Positions 61,469 through 64,000 of a DNA stretch of 64,000 nucleotides are shown here, piece by piece (position 1 is the first letter of the stretch; every line of letters starts with the position of its first letter). The notes below the pieces were generated by a model. The model made no database searches, was not told where the DNA came from, and worked only from the letters and a program-made list of their open reading frames with translations. The stretch is taken from NCBI RefSeq assembly GCF_005280205.1, contig NZ_SUND01000006.1, positions 62,001 through 126,000 of the forward strand. Direction: 5' to 3'. Origin of the DNA: Bacillus yapensis (GTDB lineage Bacteria > Bacillota > Bacilli > Bacillales > Cytobacillaceae). Made by a program: the position numbers and the translations under genes.

Positions 61469-63136
61469 TTATACTTCCATAATGATTGGTAAAATCATTG
61501 GACGACGTTTCGTCTTTTCATATAGGAATGGAGCTAGTGTGTCTGTGATTTCATTTTTAATCTCAGACCATTGTGTTGTTCTTCTTTCCATAACCTTATT
61601 TAAATGCTTGGAAATTAAGCTTTGAGCATCATTGATCAGGTCGCCTGATTCACGCATATAGACGAATCCGCGGGAAATGATATCTGGACCAGAAGCAATC
61701 TTGAAGTCCTTCATATTGATACTAATAACTACGACTACAAGACCTTCTTCAGAAAGAATTCTGCGGTCACGTAGCACGATATTTCCAATATCACCAATTC
61801 CACTACCATCAATATAGACATTGCCTGAAGGGATTTTTCCTGCTACTTGAGCAGAATCTTCACTTAGAGCAAGTACTTCACCATTGTCCATAATAAAACA
61901 GTTTTCTTCTTTTACTCCACAATCTGTAGCAAGCTTCATATGCATTCTTTGCATGCGATACTCACCATGGATAGGCATAAAGAATTTTGGTTTAATTAAG
62001 CGAAGCATAAGCTTCTGTTCTTCTTGACCACCATGACCAGAAGTATGGATATCGCTTAATTTTCCATGAATTACTTCTGCACCAGCACGGAACAGCATAT
62101 TAATTGTACGACTTACGCTTAGTGCATTACCTGGGATAGGTGAAGAAGAGAACACTACTGTATCACCAGGGATGATTTGGATTTGACGGTGAGTACCATT
62201 GGCAATACGAGATAGTGCCGCCATTGGCTCCCCTTGACTTCCTGTACATAGAATAGTTACTTGATTAGCCGGAAGACGGTTAATAGACTGAGCATCAATA
62301 AATGTATCTTTTGGAGCGCGAATATATCCTAATTCTTGCCCAATATTGATTGCTGCCTCCATGCTTCGTCCGAAAACAGCTATTTTTCTACCGTTTGCAA
62401 CCGCTGCTTCTGTCACCTGTTGTAAACGATGAATGTTGGAAGCGAATGTAGCAAAAATAATCCGTCCATCTACTTTTCTGAAAATGTCATGGATATTGTC
62501 TCCGACGCGACGTTCTGACATGGTGAAATCAGGAACTTCACTATTTGTACTATCAGATAATAAGCAAAGTACGCCTTCTTTTCCGATTTCCGCCATTTTT
62601 GTTAGGTTTGCCGGTTCTCCAACAGGTGTAAAATCAAACTTGAAATCGCCAGTGTGGACAACTTGTCCTGGAGGCGTTTTTACAACAATTCCAAATGAAT
62701 CTGGAATACTGTGAGTAGTTCGGAAAAACGTTACAGAAGTTTTTCTGAATTTGATCACATCATCCTCTTGGATTTCATGCAGCTTTGCAGTTCTTAATAA
62801 ACCGTGCTCTTCTAATTTGTTACGAATAAGGCCCAACGCAAGTTTTCCACCATAAATCGGAACATTGATCTCTCTTAACAAATAGGGAATTCCACCGATA
62901 TGATCCTCATGTCCGTGCGTTACGAAAAGACCTTTAATTTTATCTACATTTTTTACTAAGTACGTATAATCGGGAATAACATAGTCAATTCCGAGCAGTT
63001 CATCTTCTGGAAACTTAATTCCTGCATCAATTAAGATGATTTCATCCTGAAACTGAACCGCATATGTATTCTTACCGATTTCACCCAATCCACCTAATGC
63101 GAACACGGCGGTTTGATCATTTTTAACAAATTTCAT
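61469..63136 (-). CDS. rnjA: Ribonuclease J1
   Basis: 555 residues, the size of B. subtilis RNase J1. The metallo-beta-lactamase motif HGHEDHIGG (H74, H76, D78, H79), the beta-CASP domain with VFGRSMEAA, and [11 protein letters not shown] are present, followed by the C-terminal domain. It is a 5'-3' exonuclease and endonuclease central to RNA turnover. It follows rpoY by 3 bases, so the two are one operon, as in other Bacilli. Confidence 0.97.
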   Translation of the reverse strand: MKFVKNDQTAVFALGGLGEIGKNTYAVQFQDEIILIDAGIKFPEDELLGIDYVIPDYTYLVKNVDKIKGLFVTHGHEDHIGGIPYLLREINVPIYGGKLALGLIRNKLEEHGLLRTAKLHEIQEDDVIKFRKTSVTFFRTTHSIPDSFGIVVKTPPGQVVHTGDFKFDFTPVGEPANLTKMAEIGKEGVLCLLSDSTNSEVPDFTMSERRVGDNIHDIFRKVDGRIIFATFASNIHRLQQVTEAAVANGRKIAVFGRSMEAAINIGQELGYIRAPKDTFIDAQSINRLPANQVTILCTGSQGEPMAALSRIANGTHRQIQIIPGDTVVFSSSPIPGNALSVSRTINMLFRAGAEVIHGKLSDIHTSGHGGQEEQKLMLRLIKPKFFMPIHGEYRMQRMHMKLATDCGVKEENCFIMDNGEVLALSEDSAQVAGKIPSGNVYIDGSGIGDIGNIVLRDRRILSEEGLVVVVISINMKDFKIASGPDIISRGFVYMRESGDLINDAQSLISKHLNKVMERRTTQWSEIKNEITDTLAPFLYEKTKRRPMILPIIMEV

Positions 63137-63139
63137 AAA

Positions 63140-63352
63140 TTATCCTAGCTCCCATACTTTATAGTTTTCATTTTTTTGTTCATATTCTAAGAATGCTCCG
63201 TCAACTGGAGTAATAAACTCAATATTAAATGGACGATCTGCCAATTTTGAGCGTACTTCTCTCACTGATCCCGCTTCTACAAAAACAGTTTGTGTCTTTT
63301 CGCGAACAGGTGCTTCTGTTTTTAATTCTTGATAATAAACTTTAAAAATCAT
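63140..63352 (-). CDS. rpoY: RNA polymerase epsilon subunit
   Basis: 70 residues (B. subtilis YkzG 69). It starts [20 protein letters not shown] and contains [17 protein letters not shown], conserved in the RpoY family. It binds RNA polymerase near the secondary channel. The ATG at 63352 has AAGGAGAG at 8 bases; the frame opens 42 bases upstream without a ribosome site. It precedes rnjA in the same operon. Confidence 0.95.
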   Translation of the reverse strand: MIFKVYYQELKTEAPVREKTQTVFVEAGSVREVRSKLADRPFNIEFITPVDGAFLEYEQKNENYKVWELG

Positions 63353-63740
63353 AAAAAAATCTCTCCTTAATCTATTTATAAAGTTGATTTTCATTTAATG
63401 TACTTCAAATAAATCCGTACAGAATGTCGACTCAAAAAAATTTTAGATTTCCGAATCAATGGTAACTTTTTATATTATATATAAAAATACCTTTAATTTC
63501 ATGTATTTTACTTATTTATTCTTCTTGACATTTTATAAAAAGCTAATATTGAATAGTTTTTTATTTGTATTAAAACATGATAAATAAAGAAATTGTATTA
63601 TGTAAGACTCAAGTCTTTAAAGCTCTTGCTAGCGGATTCTACATATATTTCGTTGGAGTGTAGCTCATTTCTTCCGAATACCCTATGCAAAATCTGAACA
63701 TATGTAAATAAACAACAATATCCAATTTACTATAAAGAAG
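63353..63740. other. AT-rich gap upstream of rpoY-rnjA
   Basis: About 390 bases. On the minus strand a TATAAT/TATAAA cluster near 63470-63480 with a weak TTAAAG upstream could be the rpoY promoter. No gene, riboswitch or strong hairpin seen until the terminator at 63741. Confidence 0.45.
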
Positions 63741-63766
63741 GAGCCCTCCGCAAGCTAGAAGGGCTC
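63741..63766 (-). terminator. Terminator-like hairpin after the 23-residue peptide gene
   Basis: GAGCCCT pairs with AGGGCTC over a 12-base loop; the minus-strand tail is CTTCTTT, weaker than a pure T run. Confidence 0.65.
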
Positions 63767-63771
63767 AAAAT

Positions 63772-63843
63772 TTAGGCAATTGATTTTTTTCGAAGCAAAT
63801 CTTTCCACTGTTCAACAAGCTTTTTCTTTAGCTTCTTTAACAT
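63772..63843 (-). CDS. Cationic amphipathic micropeptide (23 residues)
   Basis: The frame encodes MLKKLKKKLVEQWKDL followed by LRKKSIA: nine Lys and one Arg with only two acidic residues, and leucines spaced to form one face of a helix. TAAGGAG lies 10 bases before the ATG, and a hairpin terminator starts 5 bases after the stop, so it looks like a complete small transcription unit. A possible promoter TTTACT/TATTAT (63867-63894, minus) would put the start right at the ribosome site. I do not recognise a family; a membrane- or RNA-binding peptide is possible. Confidence 0.6.
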   Translation of the reverse strand: MLKKLKKKLVEQWKDLLRKKSIA

Positions 63844-64000
63844 CGTGGATCATCTCCTTACTTCTTATAATATACGATCCTTGTCCAAAGTAAAGTCCCT
63901 ATGAGTCCTTTCTTATTTATATTATATGGATTTATCGCTGATTTTTTTCATGGATAAAGATGGTACAAATTAAACTTGAATGTTTTGAAAAAATAAGAAG

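Overview
The window reads as a low-GC, spore-forming member of the Bacillaceae, related to Bacillus subtilis but not that species. Gene order follows the B. subtilis ykr-ykv-pts-ykw-yku-ykq backbone: ktrD, kinE-ogt, spo0E, kinD-mhqR, clpE-ykvI, ykvS, ptsHI, ykwC, patA-cheV, ykyB, ykuE, ykuI, ykuJ, ykzF-like, ykuL(darB), ccpC, dapH-dapL, an ABC exporter pair, ktrC, rnjA-rpoY. AT-rich intergenic regions, strong AGGAGG-type ribosome sites, frequent TTG/GTG starts, sporulation kinases, Spo0E and spore-type small proteins all agree. No rRNA, tRNA, CRISPR array or intact insertion sequence was seen. All names rest on motif reading and remembered synteny; no database search was run.

Region 1 (1-9.4 kb): end of a Ktr potassium channel subunit, two small basic proteins, a B12-binding radical SAM protein, a 52-bp tandem repeat array, then the lactate system: lutP (minus) divergent from lutR, followed by lutA, lutB and lutC. 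Two copies of the palindrome TCATC-N-GATGA and two CcpA-like sites flank the system and give a readable regulatory layout.

Region 2 (9.7-19.7 kb): a two-gene 2-oxoacid:ferredoxin oxidoreductase (gamma-delta fusion plus alpha-beta fusion), kinE-ogt-spo0E, and a complete fixABCX operon. With lutABC this suggests a chain in which lactate gives pyruvate, pyruvate oxidation reduces ferredoxin, and FixABCX links NADH, quinone and ferredoxin. This is the most unusual part of the window. Two copies of a MITE-like repeat lie inside it.

Region 3 (19.7-33.8 kb): membrane and hypothetical genes, an Fsr-like exporter, an APH-fold kinase, kinD, mhqR, an M3 peptidase, a CzrA-CzcD zinc/cobalt efflux unit with its operator, clpE with two CtsR boxes over its promoter, ykvI, a CPBP protease, ykvS and a PilZ protein.

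Region 4 (34-46 kb): ptsHI, a GC-rich palindromic Bacillaceae repeat, ykwC, a DUF2975/XRE pair with a putative operator, an IS3-like end-to-end remnant acting as a terminator, patA, cheV, ykyB and a PAS-GGDEF-EAL enzyme.

Region 5 (46-64 kb): ykuE, ykuI, small proteins, ykuJ followed by 40-bp tandem repeats, darB, an MFS exporter with a one-base frameshift near its end, ccpC, dapH-dapL, a heterodimeric ABC exporter, a DUF4349 lipoprotein, ktrC, rnjA-rpoY, and an unlisted 23-residue cationic peptide gene upstream of rpoY.
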